A DNA stretch of 64,000 bases from Halioglobus japonicus (GTDB taxonomy: Bacteria; Pseudomonadota; Gammaproteobacteria; Pseudomonadales; Halieaceae), in the NCBI RefSeq assembly GCF_001983995.1, contig NZ_CP019450.1, forward strand, positions 1,798,001-1,862,000, in the 5' to 3' direction. Both the position numbers and the translations under genes were made by a program. The notes beneath the pieces are model-generated. The model had not been told where the DNA came from. It worked only from the letters and a program-made list of their open reading frames with translations, and did not search any database. Of this stretch, positions 46,089 through 56,236 are shown one piece after another. Each line of letters starts with the position of its first letter. Within the stretch, counting starts at the first letter, position 1.

Positions 46089-46645
46089 GTGATCGACGAT
46101 ATTAAATCTGAAGCTGGAGAGCGCATGGGAAAAAGCCTCGACGCGCTGAATCACAATTTCAACAAAATCCGCACAGGCCGTGCGCACCCCAGCCTGCTTG
46201 ATGGCCTGAAGGTAGAGTATTACGGTTCCGATACCCCCTGAATCAGGTGGCTAACGTGAACGTGGAAGATGCACGCACCCTGTCTCTGACTGCCTGGGAC
46301 AAGACTATGATCCCGGCCATTGAAAAAGCGATTATGAAGTCCGACCTCGGCCTGAACCCGGCGACGGCAGGCGAGGTGATTCGTATCCCGATGCCGATGC
46401 TGACCGAGGAAACCCGCAAGGGCTATATTCGCCAGGCGCGCCAGGAGGCGGAGTCTGCTCGCGTCTCTATTCGCAATGCCCGTCGCGATGCCAATGGCAT
46501 GCTCAAGGACCTCGTCAAGGAAAAGGAAATTTCTGAGGACGATGAGCGTCGCGGTCAGGATGAGGTGCAAAAGCTCACCGACGGCTTCGTTGCCAAAGTT
46601 GAAAAAATGTTGGCTGAGAAAGAAGCCGACCTCATGGAGATCTAG
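46089..46645 (+). CDS. frr: Ribosome recycling factor (frameshifted)
   Basis: GTG 46089 starts [20 protein letters not shown], two bases after the pyrH stop, and the frame ends prematurely in GATACCCCCTGA. Restoring one C in the run at 46234-46238 gives [20 protein letters not shown] and a 185-residue protein with the family block [23 protein letters not shown] splits ribosomes after termination and is essential, so the break is most likely a sequence error. Confidence 0.93.
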
Positions 46646-46668
46646 GGCCCTTAGCCCTGGTCTCAGCC

Positions 46669-47448
46669 ATGTCTGAATCCAATTCGCGGGGCGAAACTGA
46701 CAGTCGCGAAACCGTTGTGCCACGGCATGTTGCCATCATCATGGATGGCAACAATCGCTGGGCAAAGCGCAACGGCGTTCCCGGCCCAGCCGGCCATCGC
46801 GCCGGCGTAGAAGCAGTCCGCAATATTCTCCGAGCCTGCCGTAACCACGGCGTTGAAGTGCTCACCCTATTTGCTTTCAGCAGTGAAAACTGGGGTCGTC
46901 CGCTGCCCGAGGTGCGGGCATTGCTGGCCCTGTTGTCGCGCTATTTGCGCAGTGAAGTGCGCGAACTGCACAAGGACGGTATTCGCCTGCGGTTTATTGG
47001 CGAGCGCTCGCGATTCAGTGGCCGCCTGCAGCGCTTGATGCAGCAGTCTGAACATCTCACTGCTGGCAATACCGAGGCCACTGTCGTGATTGCGGTAGAT
47101 TACGGCGGCCAGTGGGACATCGCCCAGGTAGCGCAAAAGCTGGCCCGCCAGGCCCAATTGGGAGAGCTTGACCCCGACAGCATCGACGCTCAGATGATTG
47201 ATCGGAATATCTCTATTGCCGACCTGCCGCGCCCCGACCTTTGCATACGCACCGGGGGCGATGCTCGTATCAGTAATTTCATGCTGTGGCATTTCGCTTA
47301 CAGTGAGCTGTATTTCACGAACACTCTGTGGCCTGATTTTGGCGAACTGGAATTCGCCCGGGCGCTGGCTGACTATAGCCGCCGCGAACGGCGTTTCGGG
47401 CTGCGTGATCCCGATGGCCTGGTGGCAGGAGCAGATCTCGATGCTTAA
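46669..47448 (+). CDS. uppS: Isoprenyl transferase (undecaprenyl diphosphate synthase)
   Basis: A 259-residue cis-prenyltransferase. HVAIIMDGNNRWAKRNG contains the catalytic Asp, with FSSENWGRP and RTGGDARISNFMLW for diphosphate binding. It makes the C55 carrier lipid for peptidoglycan and O-antigen. The stop overlaps the cdsA start by eight bases. Confidence 0.96.
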   Translation: MSESNSRGETDSRETVVPRHVAIIMDGNNRWAKRNGVPGPAGHRAGVEAVRNILRACRNHGVEVLTLFAFSSENWGRPLPEVRALLALLSRYLRSEVRELHKDGIRLRFIGERSRFSGRLQRLMQQSEHLTAGNTEATVVIAVDYGGQWDIAQVAQKLARQAQLGELDPDSIDAQMIDRNISIADLPRPDLCIRTGGDARISNFMLWHFAYSELYFTNTLWPDFGELEFARALADYSRRERRFGLRDPDGLVAGADLDA

Positions 47449-48276
47449 GCAGCGCATTATTACTGCGCTGATAATGGCGGGCCTCTTTCTCGCCGCTATC
47501 GCCTTTCTCTCGGTCCCTGCTCTGGCGTTGGCGATTGCCCTGATTGTGCTCGCCGGCGGTTGGGAATGGTCGCGTCTGGCCGGCTGGGAAAGTGCCCCTG
47601 CCAGAGGCCTGTTTGTAGCAGTGCTGGGCAGCGTACTGGGTGTTATCTACGTAACATGCGGCTTGGGTCAAAACCCGGCTCGTGAACAGGTTCAGCCGAT
47701 TCTTGGTCTGGCGACCCTGTGGTGGTCATTTGCCCTGTTGTGGATTAAGTCCTACCCGGGAAGTGCGGTGCTCTGGAGTAACCGGTGGATGCGCTCCCTG
47801 ATCGGGTTGCTGGTGCTTGCGCCGGCCTGGACAGCGGCGATCTACCTGCTGAGCTTCTCTCAGGGAGGCCTGTTGTTGATTTCCATGGTGGTCATCGTTG
47901 TGGCAGCGGATGTCGGTGCGTATTTCAGCGGGAAGTCCCTGGGCAAACACAAGCTGGCGCCGGCGGTCAGCCCGCGAAAACCTGGGAGGGTTTCTGGGGT
48001 GGTGAGATTGCCGCTGCTGCGGTCGGTGTTGCGTTGTGGTTTTTCCTGCCCGCCCAGGGCGCACATATTTCCCTGCTGGCCGTGCTGGCCATTGTAGTGG
48101 CGACCAGTATTGCCTCAGTCGTGGGTGACCTGACCGTCAGCATGGTCAAACGCGAAAGTGGCTGCAAAGACAGCGGTAGCCTGCTGCCGGGTCACGGTGG
48201 TTTCCTCGACCGTCTCGACAGTCTCTGTGGAGCCGCACCGGTATTTACCCTGGGTCTGGTTCTGGCGGGCTGGTGA
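47441..48276 (+). CDS. cdsA: Phosphatidate cytidylyltransferase (frameshifted)
   Basis: A membrane enzyme with about eight hydrophobic segments starting [14 protein letters not shown]. The CdsA signature is split: [13 protein letters not shown] is in one frame and [11 protein letters not shown] in the next. The break is at about 47971-47976, where one G or C is missing; restored length is 278 residues. The end carries [20 protein letters not shown] and [14 protein letters not shown], with the family's conserved Asp residues. It makes CDP-diacylglycerol. The gene is essential, so sequence error is likely. Confidence 0.92.
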
Positions 48277-48278
48277 CG

Positions 48279-49469
48279 ATGAGCAGTGCGGTACGTCAGG
48301 TCTCTGTTCTAGGGTCCACAGGTTCTATTGGTGTCAGCACCCTCGATGTGATCGGGCGCCACCCCGAAGATTTCCAGGTGTATGCCCTGGCCGCACACCG
48401 CTCGGTAGACGCCATGCTTGCCCAATGTGAGCAGTTCCAGCCGCGCTATGCCGTTATGGCTGATGAAAGGGCTGCTGAGGCCCTGCGCAAGGGGCTGGCA
48501 GCGGGTTCGGTCACCGAGGTATTGTGTGGTGATGCAGGCCTGGAGCAGGTTGTGACTGCCCCGGAAGTCGACTGTGTCATGGCGGCCATCGTCGGTGCCG
48601 CCGGCCTGCCTTCTACCCTCGCGGCGGCGCGAGCGGGCAAAACTCTGTTGCTGGCGAACAAGGAGTCGCTGGTCATGGGAGGCCATCTCCTGATGCAGGC
48701 CGTGCGCGATTCAGGCGCCCGATTGTTGCCTATCGACAGCGAACACAACGCGATTTTTCAGTGCATGCCCGCTGATAGCGAGGCGCGCCCTCAACTCAAG
48801 GGCGTGAGTAAGGTTTTGCTGACGGCCTCTGGTGGCCCGTTCCGCAACTGGACCCACGCGCAAATGGCCGAGGCCACCCCGGATCAGGCTTGCGCGCACC
48901 CTAACTGGTCCATGGGGCGCAAGATTTCCGTAGACTCCGCAAGCCTGATGAACAAGGGGTTGGAATTTATCGAAGCCTGCTGGATTTTTGATGTCGGCCC
49001 GGAACAGGTTGATGTGATTGTGCACCCGCAGAGTATTATTCACTCCATGGTGCAGTATGTGGACGGTTCGGTGATTGCCCAGCTCGGCAATCCCGATATG
49101 CGTACCCCCATAGCTTACGGGCTAGCCTGGCCCCAGCGGGTGGATGCCGGCGTGGCGCCGCTGGATCTGATTACCACCGCCAGGCTCGATTTCGAGGCTC
49201 CGGACGAGCAGCGGTTCCCCTGTTTGCGCCTGGCCCGTGAGTCGGTGGCGAGCGGTGGCACGGCCATGGCTATCTGTAATGCTGCCAATGAGGTGGCGGT
49301 AGAGGCATTTCTGGACGAGAGAATTCGCTTTACGGACATTCCGCGAGTGATTGAGTCGGCCATGGAACGGGTGACCTCGGTTGAACCGACGGACCTCGAT
49401 GTGGTCGAAACTGCAGACAGGGAGGCCCGGGAGGCCGCCCGCGAAGCGATAGGGACGCTGGTCAGCTAA
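48279..49469 (+). CDS. dxr: 1-deoxy-D-xylulose 5-phosphate reductoisomerase
   Basis: A 396-residue Dxr starting at ATG 48279 (GTG 48273 also possible). NADPH is bound by [18 protein letters not shown], and active-site blocks are [34 protein letters not shown] and [25 protein letters not shown] residues near 210-230. It catalyses the first committed step of the MEP isoprenoid pathway, supplying the uppS substrate two genes upstream. Confidence 0.96.
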   Translation: MSSAVRQVSVLGSTGSIGVSTLDVIGRHPEDFQVYALAAHRSVDAMLAQCEQFQPRYAVMADERAAEALRKGLAAGSVTEVLCGDAGLEQVVTAPEVDCVMAAIVGAAGLPSTLAAARAGKTLLLANKESLVMGGHLLMQAVRDSGARLLPIDSEHNAIFQCMPADSEARPQLKGVSKVLLTASGGPFRNWTHAQMAEATPDQACAHPNWSMGRKISVDSASLMNKGLEFIEACWIFDVGPEQVDVIVHPQSIIHSMVQYVDGSVIAQLGNPDMRTPIAYGLAWPQRVDAGVAPLDLITTARLDFEAPDEQRFPCLRLARESVASGGTAMAICNAANEVAVEAFLDERIRFTDIPRVIESAMERVTSVEPTDLDVVETADREAREAAREAIGTLVS

Positions 49470-50824
49470 TGGACATGTTGTACACCATACTTATCACGCT
49501 CTTCACCCTGGCCGTGCTGGTGGCGGTGCACGAGTACGGCCATTTCTGGGTGGCCCGCAAGTGCGGCGTTAAAGTCATTCGATTCTCCATCGGCTTCGGC
49601 AAATCCCTCGGCAGCTGGCGGGACAGCCAGGGCACGGAATATTCAGTCGCCGCCATTCCCCTGGGCGGCTACGTCAAAATGTTGGACGAGCGCGAGGGCG
49701 ACGTGCCCGAGGAAGAGCTCGAACAGGCATTTAATCGCAAACCCGTACTCCAGCGCATTGCCGTTGTGGCCGCCGGCCCGCTGGCAAACCTGTTATTGGC
49801 TGTGGTCGCCTACTGGTTCCTGTTTATGGCTGGTGAGCGCGGCTATGCGCCGGTTATTGGTGAGGTAGAGACCGGCTCCATCGCCGATGTGGCGGGCCTG
49901 GAGACTGGTCAGGAAATTGTCGCGGTAGATGGCACCGATACCCCCACCTGGCGCGCCCTGAGCTTTGCATTGCTGGATCGTATCGGTGATTCCGGCACCA
50001 TTGAATTTGCGGTGAGCTACCCCGGTTCCGATATGGTCTATGAGTCAGAGGTGGTTATTGACCGCTGGCTGTCTGAGCAGGAGGAACCCGATCTGTTCGG
50101 CGGCCTGGGTATTGCCATGTACACCCCGGATGTACCGCCTGTGGTAGACAGCGTGAGCGAGGGCAGCCCCGCTGCCGCTGCTGGCCTGCAGACCGGCGAC
50201 CGGGTGCTGCGGGCAGATGCTGTGCCCATGGAAAAGTGGATGGATTGGGTGGAATATGTGCGCGCCCGACCAGGCCAGCCCATTACCCTTGAGATTGAGC
50301 GCGACGGCCAGATTGAGCAGCGTGTCATCACCCCTGAACGCGTGGTGGAAGAGGGTGCTGAGCCCTTTGGCCGCGTCGGTGTGGGCGTTGCCCTGCCGGA
50401 AATGCCCCCGGAAATGATTCGCACCTTCCAGCGCGGCCCGATTGAGTCAATGGGGGCTGCGGTGGTGCAGACCTGGGAACTGGTCGGATTTACCCTGAAT
50501 TCGATCAAGAAAATGATCATGGGGCTCATCTCGCCGAAAAACTTGAGCGGCCCTATTACCATTGCTAAAGTGGCCTCCGCCTCCGCCAAGTCGGGGCTGG
50601 AGTCCTATATTGGCTTCCTGGCCCTGCTCAGTGTAAGCCTCGGCGTATTGAACCTGTTGCCGGTCCCGGTACTGGACGGGGGACACCTGTTGTTTTACAC
50701 CGTGGAGCTCTTGGCTGGACGGCCTGTACCTGAGAAAATACAGGCCCTTGGATACCAGGTGGGCCTGTTTCTGGTGCTGGGAATGATGGCACTGGCTCTA
50801 TATAACGATTTTACGCGCTTGTAG
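49469..50824 (+). CDS. rseP: Site-2 metalloprotease RseP
   Basis: A 451-residue inner-membrane zinc protease. HEYGH at residues 21-25 lies in the first membrane segment, and the third ligand is in NLLPVPVLDGGHLLFY near 393-408. Two PDZ domains fill the periplasmic middle (EVETGSIADVAGLETGQEIV and VSEGSPAAAAGLQTGDRVL). It cleaves anti-sigma factor RseA in the envelope stress response and clears signal peptides. The start overlaps the dxr stop by one base. Confidence 0.96.
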   Translation: MDMLYTILITLFTLAVLVAVHEYGHFWVARKCGVKVIRFSIGFGKSLGSWRDSQGTEYSVAAIPLGGYVKMLDEREGDVPEEELEQAFNRKPVLQRIAVVAAGPLANLLLAVVAYWFLFMAGERGYAPVIGEVETGSIADVAGLETGQEIVAVDGTDTPTWRALSFALLDRIGDSGTIEFAVSYPGSDMVYESEVVIDRWLSEQEEPDLFGGLGIAMYTPDVPPVVDSVSEGSPAAAAGLQTGDRVLRADAVPMEKWMDWVEYVRARPGQPITLEIERDGQIEQRVITPERVVEEGAEPFGRVGVGVALPEMPPEMIRTFQRGPIESMGAAVVQTWELVGFTLNSIKKMIMGLISPKNLSGPITIAKVASASAKSGLESYIGFLALLSVSLGVLNLLPVPVLDGGHLLFYTVELLAGRPVPEKIQALGYQVGLFLVLGMMALALYNDFTRL

Positions 50825-50876
50825 CGAACAGTAAGAACAACTCAGCTACATGCTGAATCTGTCGATTGAGTGAATT

Positions 50877-53450
50877 TTGATTAAGCGATATTGCAAACAC
50901 CTGGCCGTGGTACTTCTCCTTTTGGTACCTCATGCCTACGCCGAGACATTTATCATCTCTGACATTCGGGTGGAGGGACTGCAGCGGATTTCAGCCGGTA
51001 GTGTCTTTGCTTCGCTGCCGGTGGCGGTGGGCGACATGGTGGACGAGCGCGCGATTCGCGCCTCGGCACGCAGCCTGTTCTCGACAGGTAATTTTGACGA
51101 TATTCGCATCGGCCGGGACGGCAATGTCCTTGTGGTCGTGGTGGCCGAGCGCCCCAGCATTAGCGAGATCAATATCGACGGCAACAAGGCGATCGAAACC
51201 GAAGCTCTGCTCGAAGGCCTCAAGGGTGCGGGCCTGGCGGTTGGCCAGGTATTCCAGCGGTCTACCCTCGAAGGCATGCAATTGGAACTGCAGCGCCAGT
51301 ACGTCCAGCAGGGTCGTTATGACGCCAGCATTGATACCGAGGTGGTGCCGGAGCCGCGCAACCGGGTCACAATCAATATCGACGTCAACGAAGGTACCGT
51401 GGCGGCGATCAAGCACATCAACGTGGTGGGCAATGAAGTATTCACCGACGATGAGCTCGGGGAAGTCTTCGAACTCAAAACGACGGGCTGGCTGTCCTTT
51501 TTTACCAACGACGACAAGTATTCCAAAGAGAAGCTGACCGGTGACCTGGAATCCCTGACCTCTTACTACATGGACCGCGGCTATCTGCAGTTCCGCATCG
51601 ACTCTACCCAGGTGTCGGTATCCCCCAACAAAGAAGAAGTCTACATTACCGCCAACGTGACCGAGGGCGACAAGTTCACTGTGGGCAGCGTCGATCTGTC
51701 CGGAGACCTGGTGTTACCTGAGGAAGACCTGCGTCGCTTCATGCTGGTAGCAGAGGGGCAGACCTTCTCACAGCAGCTGGTGACGAGTACCGAGGAATAT
51801 ATGACTCGTCGCCTGGGCAATGAAGGCTATAACTTCGCCAAGGTGACCGGTATTCCCGAGGTGGAAGAAGGTGAAACCACGGTAAGCATGAAGTTCTTCG
51901 TTGATCCCGGCAAACGCACCTACGTGCGCCGCATCAGCTTCAAGGGCAACATGAAGACGGCCGACGATGTACTGCGCCGTGAAATGCGCCAGATGGAGAG
52001 TGCCCCCGCCTCCTCGGCCAAAATTGAGCAGTCTCGCGTTCGTCTGGAGCGACTGGGCTATTTCAGCCGGGCCACGGTGGAAACACCACAGGTGCCTGGC
52101 CACGATGATTTGATTGACGTCGAATACAGCGTGGAAGAGCAGTCCTCGGGCAGTATTGGCGCCAGCTTCGGCTACGCCCAGGACGCGGGCCTGATTCTCG
52201 GCCTGAATCTGCAGCAGGATAACTTCATGGGTACTGGTAAGCGGGTTGGTATTAACCTGAACTCCTCGCGCTACCAGGATCTTTATAACTTCAGCTACAC
52301 CAACCCTTATTACACTGAAGACGGTGTGAGCCGCGGCTTTAATGTGTTCTACCGCTCCACTGACCTTTCCGAGGTGAACGTGGCCAGCTATACCACCGAT
52401 ACCATGGGCGCATCCCTGAACTTCGGTTACCCGATTAAGGAAACCCAGCGTCTGGGTTTCAGCTTCGGTATCTCCGACACCGAGATCACAGCCGGTCGCT
52501 TTGCCGTCCAGGAGATCAAGGCCAGCCCACGTCTGGAAGACGGGGTGGAGTACTGGTTTGACAGCACCCAGCTGCCCGATGGCACCTTTGCCGGACCTGA
52601 AGAGGTGTTCCCGATCGATACGCTGCCACCGTCGTATCTGACACCGCCTGCTGACCTGGGCTTCCTCGATGAGAACGGCGACGAATTCTTGAACTGGACC
52701 ATCACCGCCAGCTGGACACAATCCACCCTGAACCGCGGTCGTTTCGCCACCCGAGGTACCTCGAACTCAGTTTCGCTGGAAGTGGCCATGCCGGGCTCTG
52801 ACCTGGAGTTCTACAAGCTGAATTACCGCGGTGAAGTCTACTTCCCGATCAAGGGTGAGTGGGTAATGCGCTTCCGCGGAGAACTGGGCTATGGCGACGG
52901 TTATGGCGATGCCACCGAGCTGCCGTTCTACGAGCACTTCTTTGCCGGCGGTTTCGGCAGTGTGCGTGGCTTCGAGAGCAACACCTTGGGACCGCGTTCC
53001 ACGCCCGCAGAGCTCTATGAGGGCCGCGGCGCGGTGACAGAGGTCGACGAGGAAACCGGCGAGCCCACCGCCATCGGCGACTTTGGTTATGTCGCGGTTG
53101 ATGACAAATTGCTCTATGAGACTCTCAACGACGACCCCGATCCCTTCGGTGGCAACGTGTTGGTTGAGGGTAGTGCTGAGCTCCTGTTCCCGCTGCCGTT
53201 CATCAAGGATCGCAGCCAGCTGCGCTCTGCCTTCTTCGTGGACGTGGGCAACGTATTCAATACCAACTGCGGTGTAAACCAGATCAACTGCTTCGATATC
53301 GATGCCGATGAACTGCGTTATTCCGTGGGTGTGGGCGTAACCTGGATTACCGGGTTCGGCCCCATGACATTCAGCCTGGCCAAGCCGCTTAATGCCGGCG
53401 ACGAGGATGAGGAAGAAGCCTTCCAGTTCACCCTCGGCCGAGGCTTCTGA
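50877..53450 (+). CDS. bamA: Outer-membrane assembly factor BamA
   Basis: An 857-residue Omp85 protein with signal peptide LAVVLLLLVPHAYA, five POTRA domains (about 22-420) and a C-terminal barrel. The barrel lid motif VRGFESNTLGPRS and a terminal aromatic (FQFTLGRGF) are present. The only visible in-frame start before the signal is TTG 50877, which is weak for an essential gene and might be titrated. It inserts beta-barrel proteins, and lies before its periplasmic chaperone Skp. Confidence 0.95.
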   Translation: MIKRYCKHLAVVLLLLVPHAYAETFIISDIRVEGLQRISAGSVFASLPVAVGDMVDERAIRASARSLFSTGNFDDIRIGRDGNVLVVVVAERPSISEINIDGNKAIETEALLEGLKGAGLAVGQVFQRSTLEGMQLELQRQYVQQGRYDASIDTEVVPEPRNRVTINIDVNEGTVAAIKHINVVGNEVFTDDELGEVFELKTTGWLSFFTNDDKYSKEKLTGDLESLTSYYMDRGYLQFRIDSTQVSVSPNKEEVYITANVTEGDKFTVGSVDLSGDLVLPEEDLRRFMLVAEGQTFSQQLVTSTEEYMTRRLGNEGYNFAKVTGIPEVEEGETTVSMKFFVDPGKRTYVRRISFKGNMKTADDVLRREMRQMESAPASSAKIEQSRVRLERLGYFSRATVETPQVPGHDDLIDVEYSVEEQSSGSIGASFGYAQDAGLILGLNLQQDNFMGTGKRVGINLNSSRYQDLYNFSYTNPYYTEDGVSRGFNVFYRSTDLSEVNVASYTTDTMGASLNFGYPIKETQRLGFSFGISDTEITAGRFAVQEIKASPRLEDGVEYWFDSTQLPDGTFAGPEEVFPIDTLPPSYLTPPADLGFLDENGDEFLNWTITASWTQSTLNRGRFATRGTSNSVSLEVAMPGSDLEFYKLNYRGEVYFPIKGEWVMRFRGELGYGDGYGDATELPFYEHFFAGGFGSVRGFESNTLGPRSTPAELYEGRGAVTEVDEETGEPTAIGDFGYVAVDDKLLYETLNDDPDPFGGNVLVEGSAELLFPLPFIKDRSQLRSAFFVDVGNVFNTNCGVNQINCFDIDADELRYSVGVGVTWITGFGPMTFSLAKPLNAGDEDEEEAFQFTLGRGF

Positions 53451-53476
53451 TTTTTACCTGACGATTGGAGATAACC

Positions 53477-53989
53477 GTGTCTAAATTTTTCAAAGTAACC
53501 CTTGCTGCGCTGGCGTTTACACTGTCTGGCGCTGCGATGGCCCAGGGCAAAATTGCCGTTGTAAACCTGCAGGAAGCTATTCTGCAGACTGATCTGGCCC
53601 AGAAGCGCATTGAAGAAGTGCGCAACGGAGACGACTACAAGGCCGACAAAGCCGAGTTCGACAAGCTCAAAGCCGAAATGGAAGAGCTGGTGAAGTCTTT
53701 CCAGAAAGATGCCGCGGTGATGAGCCAGGAACAACAGACCGCTGCGCGCCAGAAGCTGGCCAGCAAGCAGTCAGACCTTGAGCACGTTGGTGGCAAACTG
53801 CAGCAGGCCGAGCAGGTGGCGGGCCAGCAGTTGCTGCAGGAGCTGTCTCCCAAGGTTCAGGAAGTCCTGCGTGAACTGATCGCTACTGAAGGCATTGGCC
53901 TGCTGATGCCGCGCGCTTCCGTGATTCACGCGGATCCCGGCTACAGCATTACCGCCAAGGTGACTGACAAGCTCAACCAGGCCAACTAA
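53477..53989 (+). CDS. skp: Periplasmic chaperone Skp/OmpH
   Basis: A 170-residue protein from GTG 53477, placed behind TGGAG and giving a clean signal peptide (FFKVTLAALAFTLSGAAMA). The mature part starts QGKIAVVNLQEAILQTDLAQ, a Skp signature, and then forms the long charged helices of the tentacles. It escorts unfolded outer-membrane proteins to BamA. The in-frame TTG 53465 is less likely. Confidence 0.92.
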   Translation: MSKFFKVTLAALAFTLSGAAMAQGKIAVVNLQEAILQTDLAQKRIEEVRNGDDYKADKAEFDKLKAEMEELVKSFQKDAAVMSQEQQTAARQKLASKQSDLEHVGGKLQQAEQVAGQQLLQELSPKVQEVLRELIATEGIGLLMPRASVIHADPGYSITAKVTDKLNQAN

Positions 53990-54001
53990 GGCGCCCTGGT
54001 A

Positions 54002-55003
54002 ATGACTCTCGGGGAGCTGGCGGAACAATTGGGCCTGACACTCTCAGGCGATCCCCAGCGCCCCGTGTCCGGCCTTGGCACCCTCGCCAATGCTGGCCCC
54101 GAGGAAGTGACCTTCCTCGCCAATCCCAAGTTCCTGTCCCAACTCGAAAAAACCCGAGCCGCAGCGGTGATTTTACGTGCGGATATGGTCGAGGCCTGTC
54201 CGGTGGGCAGCCTGGCTGCCGAAGACCCATATCTTAGCTACGCCCGCGCTACGGCGCTGTTTGATGGGGCGCCCGCTGTCCCTGAGGGCGTGCACCCCAG
54301 CGCAACGGTTGCCGCGGAAGCAAACATCGGTGAGGGAGCCTCTATTGGCCCCAATGCGGTGGTGGAAACCGGGGCTGATATCGGTGCCGGTGTCTCTATC
54401 GGGGCGAACGTGGTGGTCGGACAAAACTGTCGGATTGGCGCCGGCAGTGCCCTGATGCCCGGTGTGGTGCTCTACCACGACGTGCACCTGGGTGAACGCT
54501 GCCTCATCCACAGCCAGACCGTGATTGGCTCCGATGGCTTTGGCTTTGCCCCCTGTAAGGCCGGCTGGCAAAAAATCCATCAGCTGGGCGGCGTGCGCAT
54601 CGGTAATGACGTGGAAATTGGCGCCGGTGTGACGATTGATCGCGGTGCACTTGAGCATACGGTGCTCGAAGATGGTGTGATAATCGACAACCAGGTGCAC
54701 ATCGCCCACAACTGTCGTATCGGCAAAAATACCGCGATAGCAGGTTGCACCGGAATGGCCGGAAGTTCGATCATAGGCGCTAACTGTACGCTGGCTGGAA
54801 TGGTGGGTGTGGCAGGGCATCTCGAGATTTGTGACAACGTCCATGTGACAGGCATGAGCATGGTGAGCAAGTCCATTACCGAGCCCGGTTCCTACTCCTC
54901 CGGTACGCCAATGATGCCCTCGCGGGACTGGCGCAGAAGCGCGGTGCGCTTTAGCCAATTGGAACGTATCTACCAGCGGCTGGCCTCCCTTGAAGACAAG
55001 TAA
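54002..55003 (+). CDS. lpxD: UDP-3-O-acylglucosamine N-acyltransferase LpxD
   Basis: A 333-residue enzyme with an N-terminal uridine-binding domain ([20 protein letters not shown]), a left-handed helix of hexapeptide repeats from about residue 100, and the catalytic region [14 protein letters not shown] followed by [20 protein letters not shown]. It adds the second 3-hydroxyacyl chain in lipid A synthesis. Twelve bases separate it from skp. Confidence 0.95.
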   Translation: MTLGELAEQLGLTLSGDPQRPVSGLGTLANAGPEEVTFLANPKFLSQLEKTRAAAVILRADMVEACPVGSLAAEDPYLSYARATALFDGAPAVPEGVHPSATVAAEANIGEGASIGPNAVVETGADIGAGVSIGANVVVGQNCRIGAGSALMPGVVLYHDVHLGERCLIHSQTVIGSDGFGFAPCKAGWQKIHQLGGVRIGNDVEIGAGVTIDRGALEHTVLEDGVIIDNQVHIAHNCRIGKNTAIAGCTGMAGSSIIGANCTLAGMVGVAGHLEICDNVHVTGMSMVSKSITEPGSYSSGTPMMPSRDWRRSAVRFSQLERIYQRLASLEDK

Positions 55004-55032
55004 GGGCCCTAGCTCCAAAGGAACAGCAATTC

Positions 55033-55464
55033 ATGATGGATGTCATCGAAATCCGCAAACACCTTCCGCATCGCTACCCGTTTTTGCTGGTAGACCGGGT
55101 GGTGGAACTGAATCTGGGCGAATCAATCGTCGCCTACAAGAATCTTTCGGTTAACGAACCGTTTTTTGACGGTCACTTTCCTGACCAACCCGTTTTCCCC
55201 GGTGTACTGTTGGTAGAGGCCATGGCCCAGGCGGCCGGTATCCTCGGTTTCAAAACCATGGACAAGACGCCTGCTGACGGCTCTATCTACTACTTTGTCG
55301 GCGCCGATAACCTGCGCTTTAAGCGTCCCTGTGTGCCAGGAGACCAGGTGATGCTGCGGGCCTCCATTGTCGGCGAGCGCCGCGGTATCTGGAAATTCGA
55401 CGTCAAGTCTGATGTCGATGGCGAGCTGGCGGCTTCCGCCACGATTCTCTGCGCTGACCGATGA
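55033..55464 (+). CDS. fabZ: 3-hydroxyacyl-[ACP] dehydratase FabZ
   Basis: A 143-residue hot-dog enzyme with [16 protein letters not shown], and the active-site His and Glu in [20 protein letters not shown]. It dehydrates 3-hydroxyacyl-ACP, competing with LpxD and LpxA for substrate, which explains its place in this operon. ATG 55036 is an equally possible start. The stop overlaps lpxA by ATGA. Confidence 0.96.
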   Translation: MMDVIEIRKHLPHRYPFLLVDRVVELNLGESIVAYKNLSVNEPFFDGHFPDQPVFPGVLLVEAMAQAAGILGFKTMDKTPADGSIYYFVGADNLRFKRPCVPGDQVMLRASIVGERRGIWKFDVKSDVDGELAASATILCADR

Positions 55465-56231
55465 TTCACGAACTGGCTCTTGTCGATCCTTCCGCAAAGC
55501 TTGCGGATGACGTGGTGGTCGGCCCATGGTCGATGATCGGGCCTGAGGTCGAAATTGGCCCCGGGACGATTATCGAGCCCCATGTGATTATCCGTGGCCC
55601 CACCGTTATCGGTGCCAATAACCACGTTTACCAGTTCTCCAGCATTGGCGAGGCTACTCCTGATCTCAAGTATCGCAACGAGCCGACCCGGCTGGTGATT
55701 GGCGACAACAACATTATCCGTGAGAACGTGACGATTCATCGTGGCACGGTGCAGGACCGTTCCGAGACCACGATTGGTAACGGCAACCTGATCATGGCCT
55801 ACGTTCATATTGGCCACGACTCGGTGGTGGGCAACAACACTATTCTGGTTAACAACACCGCCCTGGCTGGCCATGTGCATGTGGGTGACTGGGCGATTCT
55901 CAGTGGCTATACCCTCGTGCATCAGTTCTGCAAGATCGGCGCACACAGCTTCAGCGGTATGGGCACTGCCATTGGCAAGGATGTACCTGCCTATGTCACG
56001 GTCAGCGGCTCACCCGCTGAGGCCAAAACGATCAATATCGAAGGCCTGCGTCGCCGCGGTTTATCCGCCGATGCCATTAGTCAGCTGCGCCGTGCATTCA
56101 AGATTCTCTATCGCCAGGGCCTGACCCTGGATATTGCCCTGCAACGGCTGGAGTCTATGCTCCGAGAAACGCCCGAAGTGCAGATTCTTATCGATTCCGT
56201 GCGCGCTTCTGAGCGCGGCATCGTCAGGTAG
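55461..56231 (+). CDS. lpxA: UDP-N-acetylglucosamine acyltransferase LpxA
   Basis: A 256-residue acyltransferase with hexapeptide repeats and the catalytic His in [13 protein letters not shown]. The chain-length region reads [20 protein letters not shown], like Pseudomonas aeruginosa LpxA, where Met replaces the Gly of E. coli and limits the pocket to 3-hydroxydecanoyl chains. C10 specificity is therefore predicted. It performs the first step of lipid A synthesis. Confidence 0.96.
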   Translation: MIHELALVDPSAKLADDVVVGPWSMIGPEVEIGPGTIIEPHVIIRGPTVIGANNHVYQFSSIGEATPDLKYRNEPTRLVIGDNNIIRENVTIHRGTVQDRSETTIGNGNLIMAYVHIGHDSVVGNNTILVNNTALAGHVHVGDWAILSGYTLVHQFCKIGAHSFSGMGTAIGKDVPAYVTVSGSPAEAKTINIEGLRRRGLSADAISQLRRAFKILYRQGLTLDIALQRLESMLRETPEVQILIDSVRASERGIVR

Positions 56232-56236
56232 TATTC

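Noticed and set aside
46204..46245. Programmed ribosomal frameshifting in frr and the other broken genes
   Set aside because: The breaks lie in unrelated genes not known for frameshifting, lack a slippery heptamer with a downstream structure, and share one error type.
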